Origin: Ensifer adhaerens
Lineage (GTDB): Bacteria; Pseudomonadota; Alphaproteobacteria; Rhizobiales; Rhizobiaceae
Length of the DNA stretch: 64,000 nt
Assembly: GCF_002007205.1 (NCBI RefSeq)
Contig: NZ_LAZS01000012.1
Span: 806,001 to 870,000 of the forward strand
Direction: 5' to 3'
Shown one piece after another: positions 8,864-18,230 of this stretch. The translations under genes were made by a program, and so were the position numbers. A model generated the notes under the pieces. It worked only from the letters and a program-made list of their open reading frames with translations, ran no database searches and had not been told where the DNA came from. The first letter of the stretch is position 1; every line of letters begins with the position of its first letter.

Positions 8864-9985
8864 TCACTGTGAGAGGCTTGACTTGATGTTGTCCGTCGCC
8901 TCGGTGGAATAGACCGCTTTCCAGCCGTCGAGCAGCGTCTCTCGCGTCACCGGTAGAGCCGGCAGTGCGACGAAGGCGGGCGCCTGCTTACCAAGCAGCG
9001 CATAACCGGCAAGCTTGGCTTCGACCACACCGGCATCGTAAGGCCGCTGCGCGCCGAGCCCCTTGACGAAACCGCCCTGCGCCATCGAGATCGCCACGTT
9101 CTCGCCGAGGTCGATCGTGGTAATGGCAAGATCGTCGCGGCCGGCAACGCGCGCTGCCGAGATCACGCCTTCGGCTGGCACGTCCCAGACCGCCCAGATG
9201 CCGTTGATGGCCGGGTTGGAGGTGAGGATGGCGGACGCCGCCTTTTCCGCGTCACCCGAGAAGTCCGGTCCGCCGATACCCTGCTCGGCCACAATCTTGA
9301 TATTGGGGTAGTCGGACGCGATCGTTGCCTTGAACCCGTCGTAGCGCTGCCTGGTTACGAAGAAGTCGGCAGCATGGAAGACCAGTCCTATATCGCCCTT
9401 CCCGTTCAGCGCCTTCGCCATGAGATGCGCCGCGGCGACGCCATTGCCGTAGTTGTCCGCCGACACGACTGAAACGTAGTCCTTCCCGGCCACAAAACCG
9501 CTCGGAACGTTGTCCATGAAGACGAGCTTGGTGCCAGCCTCTGCCGCTGCCCTATAGGCACCGGCGGTCGCTGTCGGGTCGGTCGGGATGGACACGATTA
9601 TGCTCGGCTTCTGGGCCATGATGGTCTCGATGTCGGAGACCTGCTTTTCCGGCTTGAAGCCAGCGTCGGTCACAGCCAGGACCTTGATGCCCATCGCGGC
9701 AAACTGCGTTTGCAGGCCGTTGATCTGAGCGCGCGACCAGTCGTTGCCGCCGTAGTGCATGACGATCGCAGCCGTTGCGTTCATCGCCTTGATCTTCGCC
9801 AACTCCTCCTCGGTCAGCGTCACATCGGAGGCGGGCGACGGGTCTTCACCTGAGGGCCCTTTGGACAGAACGGTCTTTTGAAGGTCAGCCAGAGCGGTGT
9901 CCGGATCGGCCAGCGCCGATCCGGCATGGGCAAGGGCGAACGCCAGTACGGCGGCCGTGCCCAACAGAGTTCGTCTTTTCATCAT
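8864..9985 (-). CDS. Periplasmic sugar-binding protein of the CUT2 importer
   Basis: 373 residues from ATG 9985 (GGAGGAGAAA upstream; a GTG and another ATG flank it). A signal peptide covers ~1-27 (AHAGSALA-D). The Peripla_BP_4 fold is shown by AIVMHYGGNDWSRAQINGL, VSIPTDPTATAGAYR, KLVFMDNVPSGFVAGKDYV and GIWAVWDVPAEG. It delivers the ligand to the permease and ATPase encoded downstream. Its close sequence match to the leaderless protein at 12389-13420 suggests both bind related ligands. Confidence 0.92.
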   Translation of the reverse strand: MMKRRTLLGTAAVLAFALAHAGSALADPDTALADLQKTVLSKGPSGEDPSPASDVTLTEEELAKIKAMNATAAIVMHYGGNDWSRAQINGLQTQFAAMGIKVLAVTDAGFKPEKQVSDIETIMAQKPSIIVSIPTDPTATAGAYRAAAEAGTKLVFMDNVPSGFVAGKDYVSVVSADNYGNGVAAAHLMAKALNGKGDIGLVFHAADFFVTRQRYDGFKATIASDYPNIKIVAEQGIGGPDFSGDAEKAASAILTSNPAINGIWAVWDVPAEGVISAARVAGRDDLAITTIDLGENVAISMAQGGFVKGLGAQRPYDAGVVEAKLAGYALLGKQAPAFVALPALPVTRETLLDGWKAVYSTEATDNIKSSLSQ

Positions 9986-10030
9986 CACTTTCTCCTCCCG
10001 AAAGTGGGGCTCCCGCCCCGGTGCCGGCCG

Positions 10031-10843
10031 TCAGGCCGATTTAAGATAGGCCATGCTCGCCTTTGCTCCCTCAAGCGGATCAGGCCAGGAATCGAGTTCG
10101 GTACAAACCCAGCCGGAAAAGCCGGCCTCCCGAAGGGCCGCGATGATGCCGTCCGTTGGAACGTCGCCACGGTCTATCGGTGTGAAGGCGAAGGGCTCTT
10201 TCTGGAACCCCTTCAGATGGACATAGGAGATGCGCGCCGCATGCTCGCGGACAAGCGCCGCCGGATCGCCGCCAGCAGCCGCGAGATGGGCCGTGTCCGG
10301 ACAGAAATCGATACCGGTAAGCGCGAAAATCTTGCGCACTTCCGCCGGTCCCTCGACAATCGTCGAAAGATGGGGGTGGTAGTGGGCGGTAAGGCCCCGC
10401 GCTTCGGCGATCTCCTTCACCCGGTCGAGCGCTGCCGCCAGCTTGTGATAGTCCGCCTCGCGGATGCCGTCGAAGCGCTTTGCACCCCCGCCGACGACGA
10501 GATGCGGCGCGCCCAGTTCGGCGGCGCGATCGGCAGCACGGACGACCCGGGCAAGCTCCTCCGGCAGAATATCGTCGAAGATGAAATTGCCACCGGCATA
10601 GGTCGCGACAAGCGCGAGACCGTTGTCGGCAAGCAGGGAACGCATGTCCTCGATGCTGAAATCGAGAAGGTTGCCGTCGAAAAGCTCGACACCGTCGTAG
10701 CCCGCCTCCGCTATGTCGGCAAAGGCGCAGCTCATGTCGCCAAACGTCCGGTAGGCGAGATTGGTGATCGACGTGACGCCGACCGCGTCCCCGCCCAGGC
10801 TGCCCCAGCAATTCGCATGATAGGCGAGCTTGAAATCCGACAT
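10031..10843 (-). CDS. Sugar phosphate isomerase/epimerase-like TIM-barrel protein
   Basis: 270 residues from ATG 10843 with GGGAGGAAG upstream. It belongs to the AP-endonuclease-2-like TIM-barrel family (IolE/IolH, tagatose epimerase-like). Probable metal ligands are visible: Glu in GYDGVELFDG, His in HYHPHLST, Asp and His in CPDTAHLAAAGGDP, and Glu in VCTELDSWPDP. It probably isomerises or dehydrates the keto-sugar or inosose made by the neighbouring dehydrogenase. It is the first gene of the minus-strand operon, facing the ROK regulator. Confidence 0.88.
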   Translation of the reverse strand: MSDFKLAYHANCWGSLGGDAVGVTSITNLAYRTFGDMSCAFADIAEAGYDGVELFDGNLLDFSIEDMRSLLADNGLALVATYAGGNFIFDDILPEELARVVRAADRAAELGAPHLVVGGGAKRFDGIREADYHKLAAALDRVKEIAEARGLTAHYHPHLSTIVEGPAEVRKIFALTGIDFCPDTAHLAAAGGDPAALVREHAARISYVHLKGFQKEPFAFTPIDRGDVPTDGIIAALREAGFSGWVCTELDSWPDPLEGAKASMAYLKSA

Positions 10844-10932
10844 CGGCGCTTCCTCCCAGTGACCGTCGTTGCAGCTGGTCTTACGCCGAAGAAAATTCGA
10901 TGTCAATCATTTACCGGCATAACTGCAATCTC

Positions 10933-10953
10933 TTTTGCTGATTTAATGCAAAA
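10933..10953. promoter_or_regulatory. Inverted repeat in the divergent promoter region (candidate ROK operator)
   Basis: TTTTGC (10933-10938) and GCAAAA (10948-10953) form an inverted repeat with a nine-base AT-rich centre between the isomerase and ROK genes. ROK repressors commonly bind AT-rich palindromes in such divergent regions. Assignment is inferred from position only. Confidence 0.4.
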
Positions 10954-11025
10954 GTATGATGTTGCCAGTCGAAACAAGCCGCTTTATCAAGGGATGGAAG
11001 GCAAATTTGCCAGAAAGGAAGAGCC

Positions 11026-12378
11026 ATGCCGACGACGGCGAGCGTGCAAACTGATGGGCATCCGCGCCGCAAAGGGCGTCCGCGCGTCTCCGAAACCGCT
11101 GCACCCAGCCTTGTCGATATCCTCAACCTCGTCCGCACCGAACAGGCCACCACCCGCCAGGAGATCGAGCGGCGCAGCGAGCTTGGACGCGCCGTCGTCG
11201 CTGATCGGCTCGGAACGCTGCTGGAGCTCGGCCTCGTCGATGAAAGCGAGCTCGGTACCGCCACGGGTGGCCGGGCGCCGCGCCTTGTGCGGTTTTCGGC
11301 GGACCGCGGACGCATTCTTGTCGCCACGCTCGATCAGACCGCACTTGGCGTGGGCGTTGCCGATCTTGCCGGATCGCTGCTCATGGAACATCACGAAGCG
11401 ACCGAACTCACCCAGCCGGTCTCAGCCCTTGCCGAACGGTTGGTGACACTCTTCCGCTGGATTCTAGAGCGGCAGTCAAATCCTCAACTTTACGGGATTT
11501 CCATTTCCGTCCCCGGCGCCGTGTCCGACGGCGGCGAGACACTCTTCCAGCGCGCCACACCTGGTGTCCTACCGGGTTGGGAGAGCTTTCCGCTGGTCGA
11601 GACACTGGTGGCTGCCTTCAATGCTCCAGTCTGGCTTCGCTCCAGCGTCGAAACGATGACGATGGGCGAACTTCACGCCGGCGCCGGACGCAATCAGCGC
11701 ACGATGCTGCTGGTGAAGGTCGGCAAACGCATCGGCGCCGGGCTGGCAAGCGACGGGACGCTGTTTCGCGGCGCTCAAGGTACCGTCGGCCTCATCGGCT
11801 CCATACCGGTGACGATAGGCGACAGGACCGGCACGCTGGAAGCAATGGCGGGATCGGACCACATCGCCCAGGATGGCAGGCTTGCGGCGGAGAACGGAGC
11901 GAGCCCGGTCCTCGCCGAGCTTTTGCGGCGCGGCGGCGACATCACGGCGCTGGAAGTCGCCCAGGCCGCACAGATGGGTGATGCCGCGGCAATCGAGATC
12001 CTGTCGCAGAGTGGCCGGCTGATCGGCCAGGTGGTCGCGACGCTCGCCAACATGCTCAATCCGGCGCTGATCGTTCTGTGTGGCTCGATCGCCCAGACCA
12101 ACGACATTCTTCTCGCCTCGGCGCGCGAGGCAATTTACGGCGCCTGCCATCCGCTCGTCAGCCGCGATCTGCAGATCATCCGCTCCCAGATGGGCAGCTC
12201 ATCGGGGCTCGTCGGGGCCGCCATCGTCGCGACCGAAGGCCTGTTCGCAGCCCCCATGCTGCGAGACTGGATTATGTCGGGACATCCCCAGGCGCATCCG
12301 CTGTTCCAGCAGATGAAAAACGAAATCGCCCGACGGACGGTCATCAAGGGAGACAGTGTCCGGCCGCCGGACATGTGA
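11026..12378 (+). CDS. ROK family transcriptional regulator
   Basis: 450 residues behind AAAGGAAGAG. A winged helix-turn-helix occupies ~28-85 (TTRQEIERRSELGRAVVADR) and is followed by a ROK kinase-like effector domain (ISISVPGAV, GVLPGWESFPLVE, LLVKVGKRIGAGLASDG). The usual zinc-binding CxCGxxGC signature of ROK proteins is absent: the corresponding region reads GAQGTVGLIGSIPV, so the zinc site is lost, as in some other regulatory ROK proteins. It is divergent from the importer operon and probably represses it in the absence of the sugar. Confidence 0.87.
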   Translation: MPTTASVQTDGHPRRKGRPRVSETAAPSLVDILNLVRTEQATTRQEIERRSELGRAVVADRLGTLLELGLVDESELGTATGGRAPRLVRFSADRGRILVATLDQTALGVGVADLAGSLLMEHHEATELTQPVSALAERLVTLFRWILERQSNPQLYGISISVPGAVSDGGETLFQRATPGVLPGWESFPLVETLVAAFNAPVWLRSSVETMTMGELHAGAGRNQRTMLLVKVGKRIGAGLASDGTLFRGAQGTVGLIGSIPVTIGDRTGTLEAMAGSDHIAQDGRLAAENGASPVLAELLRRGGDITALEVAQAAQMGDAAAIEILSQSGRLIGQVVATLANMLNPALIVLCGSIAQTNDILLASAREAIYGACHPLVSRDLQIIRSQMGSSSGLVGAAIVATEGLFAAPMLRDWIMSGHPQAHPLFQQMKNEIARRTVIKGDSVRPPDM

Positions 12379-12388
12379 GGAGGATGGA

Positions 12389-13420
12389 ATGGCGATTACT
12401 GGTCTTGGCCCTCACGGCGAGCGCGCAGCAGCACCCGAACGGGTTCTGCTTCTGCCCGAGGACATGGAGCGGGCGCGCGCCGGCGGCTTCCGCGTCGCGA
12501 TCGTGCTCCACACGCTTGAGAGCGACTGGGCCAAGCAGCAGCTTTCGGGCATCGTCGGCACGCTCGGCAATTGCGGGATCGCCGTCATCGACGTGGTCGA
12601 TTGCGCCTTCGACCCGCAGGCGCAGATCGAAGCCCTTGAGCGCCTGATCCTCGAGGCGCCGGATGCAATCATATCGCTGCCCGTCGCCAACTCGAAAGTC
12701 GCGGGCTCGCATGCGCGCGTGTCGTCGGCCGGCATCAAGCTCGTCCTGCTCGACAACGTGCCGACCGGCCTGCTTCCGGGCAAGGACTATATCTCGCTGG
12801 TCTCGGCGGACAATTTCGGCCTCGGAAAGATCGCGGCCGAAGGATTGTCGCCGCATCTGCGCGAGGGTGCCGAGGTCGGCGTGCTCGGCTATGACGCCGA
12901 TTTCTTCGCGACCAACGAACGCGAGATCGCTTTCGTGAAATGGATGCAGGTCAATCGCCCAGACGTTTCGCTGCGCGTACAGCGTTTTCCGGCGCTGTCG
13001 GCGGTCGCAGCAACCACGCGGACGCTTGCCGAAGCCCATCCGGAACTTGCCGGCCTCTTTGTCGTCTGGGATACGCCGGCAATGACCGCAGCCCGCGTCC
13101 TCGAAACAATGGGCCGCAAAATTTCGATGGCGACCGTGGATCTTGGCCAGGAGGCCACAATCGGGCTTGCGGCCAACGAGCCGCTTGTGGCCATTGCCGC
13201 CCAGCAGCCGTTCCGCCAGGGCGAAACCGCCGCGTCCATCACCGTCACCGCCCTCCTCGGCCGGCTTGCCCCGGCCTGGGTCGCCCTTCCAGGCCTCGCC
13301 GTGACCGCGCGCAATGTCGTGGAGTGCTTTCAGACCGTATGGCGCATGCCTGCGCCGCATGAAGTTCTCCGCACGCTCAGTCTCGTCGGCCGGAAGCGAT
13401 CGGACCGGCATCGACCTTGA
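12389..13420 (+). CDS. Leaderless cytoplasmic paralogue of the periplasmic sugar-binding protein
   Basis: 343 residues from ATG 12389 behind GAGGAGGA, 10 bp after the ROK stop, so co-transcribed with it. The fold is Peripla_BP_4. Blocks match the transporter binding protein at 8864-9985: LLDNVPTGLLPGKDYISLV against FMDNVPSGFVAGKDYVSVV, ADFFATNER against ADFFVTRQR, and FVVWDTPA against WAVWDVPA. There is no signal peptide and no DNA-binding domain (unlike LacI proteins). A role as an intracellular ligand sensor or partner of the ROK protein is inference. Confidence 0.85.
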   Translation: MAITGLGPHGERAAAPERVLLLPEDMERARAGGFRVAIVLHTLESDWAKQQLSGIVGTLGNCGIAVIDVVDCAFDPQAQIEALERLILEAPDAIISLPVANSKVAGSHARVSSAGIKLVLLDNVPTGLLPGKDYISLVSADNFGLGKIAAEGLSPHLREGAEVGVLGYDADFFATNEREIAFVKWMQVNRPDVSLRVQRFPALSAVAATTRTLAEAHPELAGLFVVWDTPAMTAARVLETMGRKISMATVDLGQEATIGLAANEPLVAIAAQQPFRQGETAASITVTALLGRLAPAWVALPGLAVTARNVVECFQTVWRMPAPHEVLRTLSLVGRKRSDRHRP

Positions 13421-13473
13421 GAGCTTGCCCCTTGAAGGGTTGCAGTTTCCGGGAAAGGAACAATATTTAAGCG

Positions 13474-14340
13474 ATGTCGAATGCTCTGCGCATCGCACGT
13501 GGCCGCTTCGGGAGAGTGGCGCTGCTGGATATGGATCGGCCCCTGGTGCGGCACGCGCACCCGCATTGCCATGTCCTGCTGAAGGTCGAGGGGGCCGACA
13601 CGCAGTTTTCGGTGCGCGATCGGCTCGTCCCGCTGACAGACGAAAGTGCGGTTCTCATCAACGCCTGGGAACCGCACGCCTATGCGCACGACCAGATGCG
13701 GCCGAAGACGGTGATCCTTGCGCTTTACATCGAACCGCAGTGGCTCGGCCATTTCCGGCCGAATTGGGCGACGAGCCATGCCCCCGACTTCTTCGCCTCC
13801 AATGTGGGTTCGATCAGCCCCAATATCCGTTCGCGCACGCATGCGCTTTGGCAATCCATGGTGCACGAGCCCAACAGCGCCGAGGTCCACGAGGTGCTTC
13901 TGGGCGAACTGATGATCGCCGTTATCGAGCGTTTCGCCGACTGGCGCGCACTACCGAATTCGATCCGTGACCTCGCTTGGCGCCCGATGCTCGATTTCCG
14001 CATCCGCAAGGCCGTCGAGCGCATGAAGGCGACACCGGGCGAGATCTCCGATCTAGACCGTCTGGCGATCGACGTCGGCCTGTCGCGGGCGCATTTCTTC
14101 CGGCTCTTCGAAACATCGATGGGGGTGACGCCGCGCGTGTTCCTCAACGTGCAGCGGCTCGAGCGGGCGGTTACGGCCGTCGCCGACGGACCGCAGAGCT
14201 TCGCGGCGCTCGGCGACCAGCTCGGCTTTTCCGTGCCGGCGCATTTTTCACGCTTCTTCCACGATCACGCCGGGTCGTCGCCCAGCATCTTTCGCAATGT
14301 CACCCGCCTCTCGGCCCCAGAATTTGAGACTCCTCGGTAA
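13474..14340 (+). CDS. AraC family transcriptional regulator
   Basis: 288 residues. A cupin-like N-terminal sensor (PLVRHAHPHCHVLLKVEG) is followed by the two AraC helix-turn-helix motifs: LAIDVGLSRAHFFRLFETSM and FAALGDQLGFSVPAHFSRFF, ending with the HAGSSPSIFR tail. It is 90 bp upstream of the furoate operon on the same strand, which makes it the likely activator of that operon with furoate or furoyl-CoA as inducer (inference). Confidence 0.87.
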   Translation: MSNALRIARGRFGRVALLDMDRPLVRHAHPHCHVLLKVEGADTQFSVRDRLVPLTDESAVLINAWEPHAYAHDQMRPKTVILALYIEPQWLGHFRPNWATSHAPDFFASNVGSISPNIRSRTHALWQSMVHEPNSAEVHEVLLGELMIAVIERFADWRALPNSIRDLAWRPMLDFRIRKAVERMKATPGEISDLDRLAIDVGLSRAHFFRLFETSMGVTPRVFLNVQRLERAVTAVADGPQSFAALGDQLGFSVPAHFSRFFHDHAGSSPSIFRNVTRLSAPEFETPR

Positions 14341-14430
14341 GACCTGATACGCCTCGGTATCGCCTGATCGCGCACCCACCTCCACTCTTTGCTCCACGGC
14401 ACCTTCCACCAACGGGTGCGGGAGGAGAAA

Positions 14431-17406
14431 ATGACGAGATTGGAAACGACGGGAGGCCTGATCGGCCGGACCGTCGAACGTGTCGAGGATGCCGGACTTC
14501 TGACCGGCCGCGGCCGCTACATCGACGACCTGCCGGTCCGGCGTGACACCGCGCATCTGGCGATCCTGCGCTCGCCCCATGGCCATGCCGGGATCAGTGC
14601 CATCAATACGCATGCCGCCCGCGCCCTGCCAGGCGTCATTGCCGTCATGACCGGCGCGGACGTGGCAAGGCTCACCCGCAGCATGACGGTCGGAGTAAAG
14701 GCCAATGTCGAATGCTGGCCGATTGCCCGCGATCGGGTGCGCTATGTCGGGGAGCCCGTTGCCCTTGTCGTCGCCGAAAACCGCTATGTCGCCGAAGACG
14801 CGCTCGACCTGATCGAGGTCGATTACGAGACGCTGGCCGCCGTCATCGATCCCGAGAAGGCGCTAGCGGCGGACGCACCGGTGCTGCATCCGTCGCTCGG
14901 CACCAACCTTATCAACGAGCGCGCCTTTCGTTATGGCGACCCGGAAAAAGCGTTCGCCGCGGCCGCCCACCGCGTTTCCATCCGCATCGCCTATCCGCGC
15001 AATTCCTGCACGCCGATCGAGACCTACGGCGTCATCGCGGAATATGATCCAGGCGAGGACGCCTATGACGTCACGGCGAATTTTCAGGGTCCGTTCTCGA
15101 TCCATGCGGTGATTTCCCGTGCCCTGAACGTGCCCGGCAACCGTATGCGACTGCGCACGCCGCCCGATTCCGGCGGCTCTTTCGGCATCAAGCAGGGCGT
15201 GTTTCCCTATGTCATCCTCGCGGCCGTTGCCGCACGCGTCTCAGCGCGGCCGGTAAAATGGATCGAGGACCGGCTCGAACACCTGACGGCATCCGTATCG
15301 GCGACCAACCGCGTCACGACGCTGGAGGCGGCCGTTACCGCCGATGGCCGCATCACCGCGCTTTCCTGGGATCAACTCGAAGACTGCGGCGCCCATCTGC
15401 GCGCGCCGGAGCCGGCAACACTCTACCGCATGCACGGCAATATGACCGGCGCCTATGCGATCGAAAACGTCGCCATTCGCAACCGCGTCGTGCTCACCAA
15501 CAAGACGCCGACCGGGCTGAACCGTGGTTTCGGCGGGCCGCAGATCTATTTCGCGCTTGAACGGCTGGTGCACAAGATCGGCGACGAACTACTCCTTGAC
15601 CCGCTCGACGTCATTCGCCGCAACCTCGTACCGGCGGACGCCTTCCCTTACCGCACCGCGACCGGCGGGCTGCTCGATTCGGGCGACTACCGGGCAGCGC
15701 TCGATCGCGCCACGACGGAAGGCCGCCTCGATGCGCTGCGGCGTCAGCGGGACGCAGCGCGCGCCCAAGGGCGGCTCTACGGCATCGGCTATGCGGCGGT
15801 GGTCGAGCCGAGCGTCTCCAACATGGGTTACATCACGACCGTGCTGACGCCTGAGGAACGGGCAAAGGCCGGGCCGAAGAACGGCGCGCAGGCCGTCGCG
15901 ACGGTGGCCATCGATCCGCTCGGCTCCGTCACCGTCAAGGTGGCCTCCGTGCCACAGGGACAGGGTCATCGCACCGTTCTGGCACAGGTGGTTGCCGAGC
16001 GGCTCGGGCTTGCCATGGATAAGGTCCGCGTCAATACCGAACTCGACACCGAGCGCGACGCCTGGTCGATCGCGTCCGGCAATTATGCAAGCCGCTTCGC
16101 TCCCGCCGTCGCGGGCGCTGCGGCACTTGCGGCCGACCGCATCCGTGCCCGGCTTGCAACGATCGCCGCTCGCCAGCTCAACGTCACGCCTGACCGCGTG
16201 GACTTCAGGGCCGGAACGCTGCTGGACCGCGACAATCCGGACAACGCCGTCTCCTTCGGACGCGTCGCAGCCGCAAGCCACTGGGCGCCCGGCACCCTGC
16301 CCGAAGGTACCGACCAGACGATCCGCGAGACGGTCTTCTGGACACCGGACGAGCTTCAGGCCCCGACGGCTGCGGACGGCATCAACTCGTCGCTCTGTCA
16401 CGGCTTCATCTTCGACTTCTGCGGCGTGGAAATCGACCGGAAGACCGGCCAGGTGCGTATCGACCGCTATGTGACGATGCACGACTGCGGCCGCATCCTG
16501 CATCCCGGGATGGTCGACGGCCAGGTTCGCGGCGGCTTTGCGCAGGCAGTCGGCGCCGCGCTCTACGAGGAGTATGCCTATGGCGGCGACGGAAGCTTCC
16601 TGACCGGAACGCTCGCCGACTACCTGATCCCGACCGTCATGGAGACGCCGGAACCGCTGATCCTCCATTACGAGACGCCCTCGCCCTTCACACCGCTCGG
16701 GGCCAAAGGCGTCGGCGAGGGCAATTGCATGTCGACGCCCGTCTGCATCGCCAACGCCGTAGCCGATGCGCTCGGCGTCGAGGACATCCGGCTGCCACTG
16801 TCACCAAGCCGGGTCAGCGAATGGCTCTATGGCGAGGAGCGACCGCCGTCGAAGCCGCTAGATCAGACCCCGGTCGCCACCGGCGCCTCAGGCGAGCGGA
16901 TGCTGACCGGTTCGGGTTCGGCTGAGGTTACCGCCACCCGCGAATCGGTCTGGGCGATGCTGCTCGACCCGAACACGCTGAAGGCGATCATCCCCGGTGC
17001 GCACGAGGTCCGGAAAGTTTCCGACACGCATTTCCGCGCCGAGGTCACACTCGGCATCGGGCCGGTCAAGGGCCGCTACCGCGCCGACATCCGCCTGTCG
17101 GACATGGTCGAGCCGGAAACCGTTACGCTCTCCGGCGGCACGGAAGGCGCACTCGGCTCCGGCCGCGGTACGGGCCGCGTCACGCTGACCGAAACCACCA
17201 CCGGCACCCGCATCGACTATCGCTACGAGGCGGCGATCGGCGGCAAGGTCGCCTCGGTCGGCGGGCGCCTACTCGACGGCGCGGCGCGTGTGGTGATCGG
17301 CCAGTTCTTCCAGGCGCTCGCCCGTCATGCCGGCGGGGGCGCGCCTCCCAGCGCCGCCGCCGGCTTCATCCAGCGGCTTCTCCACCTGTTCGGGAGGCAC
17401 CGATGA
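14431..17406 (+). CDS. hmfA: 2-Furoyl-CoA dehydrogenase, large molybdenum subunit fused to a CoxG-like domain
   Basis: 991 residues from ATG 14431 behind GGGAGGAGAAA. Residues ~1-800 form a xanthine-dehydrogenase-family molybdopterin subunit: RVEDAGLLTGRGRYIDDLP, PDSGGSFGIKQGVFPY, TPTGLNRGFGGPQ, and the active-site GAKGVGEG with Glu763. Residues ~830-980 form a CoxG/SRPBCC domain (GSGSAEVTATRESVWAML, AEVTLGIGPVKGRYRAD). It hydroxylates C5 of furoyl-CoA. Substrate is inferred from the hmfABCDE gene order (large, FAD, FeS, CoA ligase, hydrolase). CO dehydrogenase is less likely because a CoA ligase and thioester hydrolase are coupled to it. Confidence 0.82.
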   Translation: MTRLETTGGLIGRTVERVEDAGLLTGRGRYIDDLPVRRDTAHLAILRSPHGHAGISAINTHAARALPGVIAVMTGADVARLTRSMTVGVKANVECWPIARDRVRYVGEPVALVVAENRYVAEDALDLIEVDYETLAAVIDPEKALAADAPVLHPSLGTNLINERAFRYGDPEKAFAAAAHRVSIRIAYPRNSCTPIETYGVIAEYDPGEDAYDVTANFQGPFSIHAVISRALNVPGNRMRLRTPPDSGGSFGIKQGVFPYVILAAVAARVSARPVKWIEDRLEHLTASVSATNRVTTLEAAVTADGRITALSWDQLEDCGAHLRAPEPATLYRMHGNMTGAYAIENVAIRNRVVLTNKTPTGLNRGFGGPQIYFALERLVHKIGDELLLDPLDVIRRNLVPADAFPYRTATGGLLDSGDYRAALDRATTEGRLDALRRQRDAARAQGRLYGIGYAAVVEPSVSNMGYITTVLTPEERAKAGPKNGAQAVATVAIDPLGSVTVKVASVPQGQGHRTVLAQVVAERLGLAMDKVRVNTELDTERDAWSIASGNYASRFAPAVAGAAALAADRIRARLATIAARQLNVTPDRVDFRAGTLLDRDNPDNAVSFGRVAAASHWAPGTLPEGTDQTIRETVFWTPDELQAPTAADGINSSLCHGFIFDFCGVEIDRKTGQVRIDRYVTMHDCGRILHPGMVDGQVRGGFAQAVGAALYEEYAYGGDGSFLTGTLADYLIPTVMETPEPLILHYETPSPFTPLGAKGVGEGNCMSTPVCIANAVADALGVEDIRLPLSPSRVSEWLYGEERPPSKPLDQTPVATGASGERMLTGSGSAEVTATRESVWAMLLDPNTLKAIIPGAHEVRKVSDTHFRAEVTLGIGPVKGRYRADIRLSDMVEPETVTLSGGTEGALGSGRGTGRVTLTETTTGTRIDYRYEAAIGGKVASVGGRLLDGAARVVIGQFFQALARHAGGGAPPSAAAGFIQRLLHLFGRHR

Positions 17407-18230
17407 AACCCGCATCCTTCGATTTCCTCTGCCCGGAAACAACAGAGGAAGCGCTGGCCGCGCTCGCCGAGGGCGGCGGCGAAGCGCGCGTGATCGCCGG
17501 CGGACAGTCGCTGGTGCCGATGCTCAACATGAGGCTCGCCCGCCCTGCCCTGCTCGTCGACATCATGCGGCTTGAAGCGCTGCGCCGGATCGAGACATCG
17601 GGCGACGAGATCGTCGTCGGCGCGGGCGTGCGGCAGGCGGAACTGGAAGCTTGGCCCACCCTTTTGCGCGACCTGCCGCTTCTGGCCGCCGCCTTCCCGT
17701 GCCTCGGGCATGTGCAGACGCGGGCTCGCGGCACGGTCTGCGGCTCGATCGCCCATGCCGACCCGAGCGCGGAGCTGCCGCTTTCCCTGGTGACGCTCGG
17801 CGGCGCGGTCAGCCTGCGCAATCGCAAGCAGAAGCGCAGGGTCAAGGCGGACGACTTCTTCGTCGGTATGATGGCCACCGACCTCGCCGAGGGCGAGATG
17901 ATCGAAGCCGTACATTTCCCGAAGGCCCGGCACGGCAGCGGTTATGCCTTTCGAGAGGTCGGCCGCCGGCATGGCGATTTCGCCATCGTCGCCTGCGCCG
18001 CCGTCGCCGATGACAGAGGCCTGCGCCTCGGCATTGCCGGCGTCGACGACCGGCCTCGCGTCTTCCCGCTGCCGGCGCTCGACGACGACCAGTTCGACGA
18101 TACCATCAACGACATCGCCTGGTCGCTGAACGCCCGCGACGACATTCACGCAAGCGCGCGCTACCGGCGCGAACTGGTCCGCAGCCTTGGCCGCGAGACC
18201 CTGAAGGAGGCAAGCCGATGCCGCGCATGA
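17403..18230 (+). CDS. hmfB: 2-Furoyl-CoA dehydrogenase, FAD-binding subunit
   Basis: 275 residues. The ATG overlaps the large-subunit stop (ATGA). It is a CoxM-type FAD subunit: the pyrophosphate-binding motif ARVIAGGQSLVPMLNMRL near residue 30, a second flavin-contact segment in RGTVCGSIAHADPSAELP, and a C-terminal CO-dehydrogenase flavoprotein domain. It passes electrons from the iron-sulphur subunit to an acceptor. Function in furoate breakdown rests on the operon. Confidence 0.85.
   Translation: MKPASFDFLCPETTEEALAALAEGGGEARVIAGGQSLVPMLNMRLARPALLVDIMRLEALRRIETSGDEIVVGAGVRQAELEAWPTLLRDLPLLAAAFPCLGHVQTRARGTVCGSIAHADPSAELPLSLVTLGGAVSLRNRKQKRRVKADDFFVGMMATDLAEGEMIEAVHFPKARHGSGYAFREVGRRHGDFAIVACAAVADDRGLRLGIAGVDDRPRVFPLPALDDDQFDDTINDIAWSLNARDDIHASARYRRELVRSLGRETLKEASRCRA

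Noticed and set aside
9878-11446. 522-codon plus-strand frame over the isomerase and ROK genes
   Set aside because: Runs antisense to one clear gene and out of frame with another; composition is Arg/His-rich as in shadows.
12344-13498. 384-codon minus-strand frame over the cytosolic binding-protein gene
   Set aside because: Shadow frame without recognisable domains.
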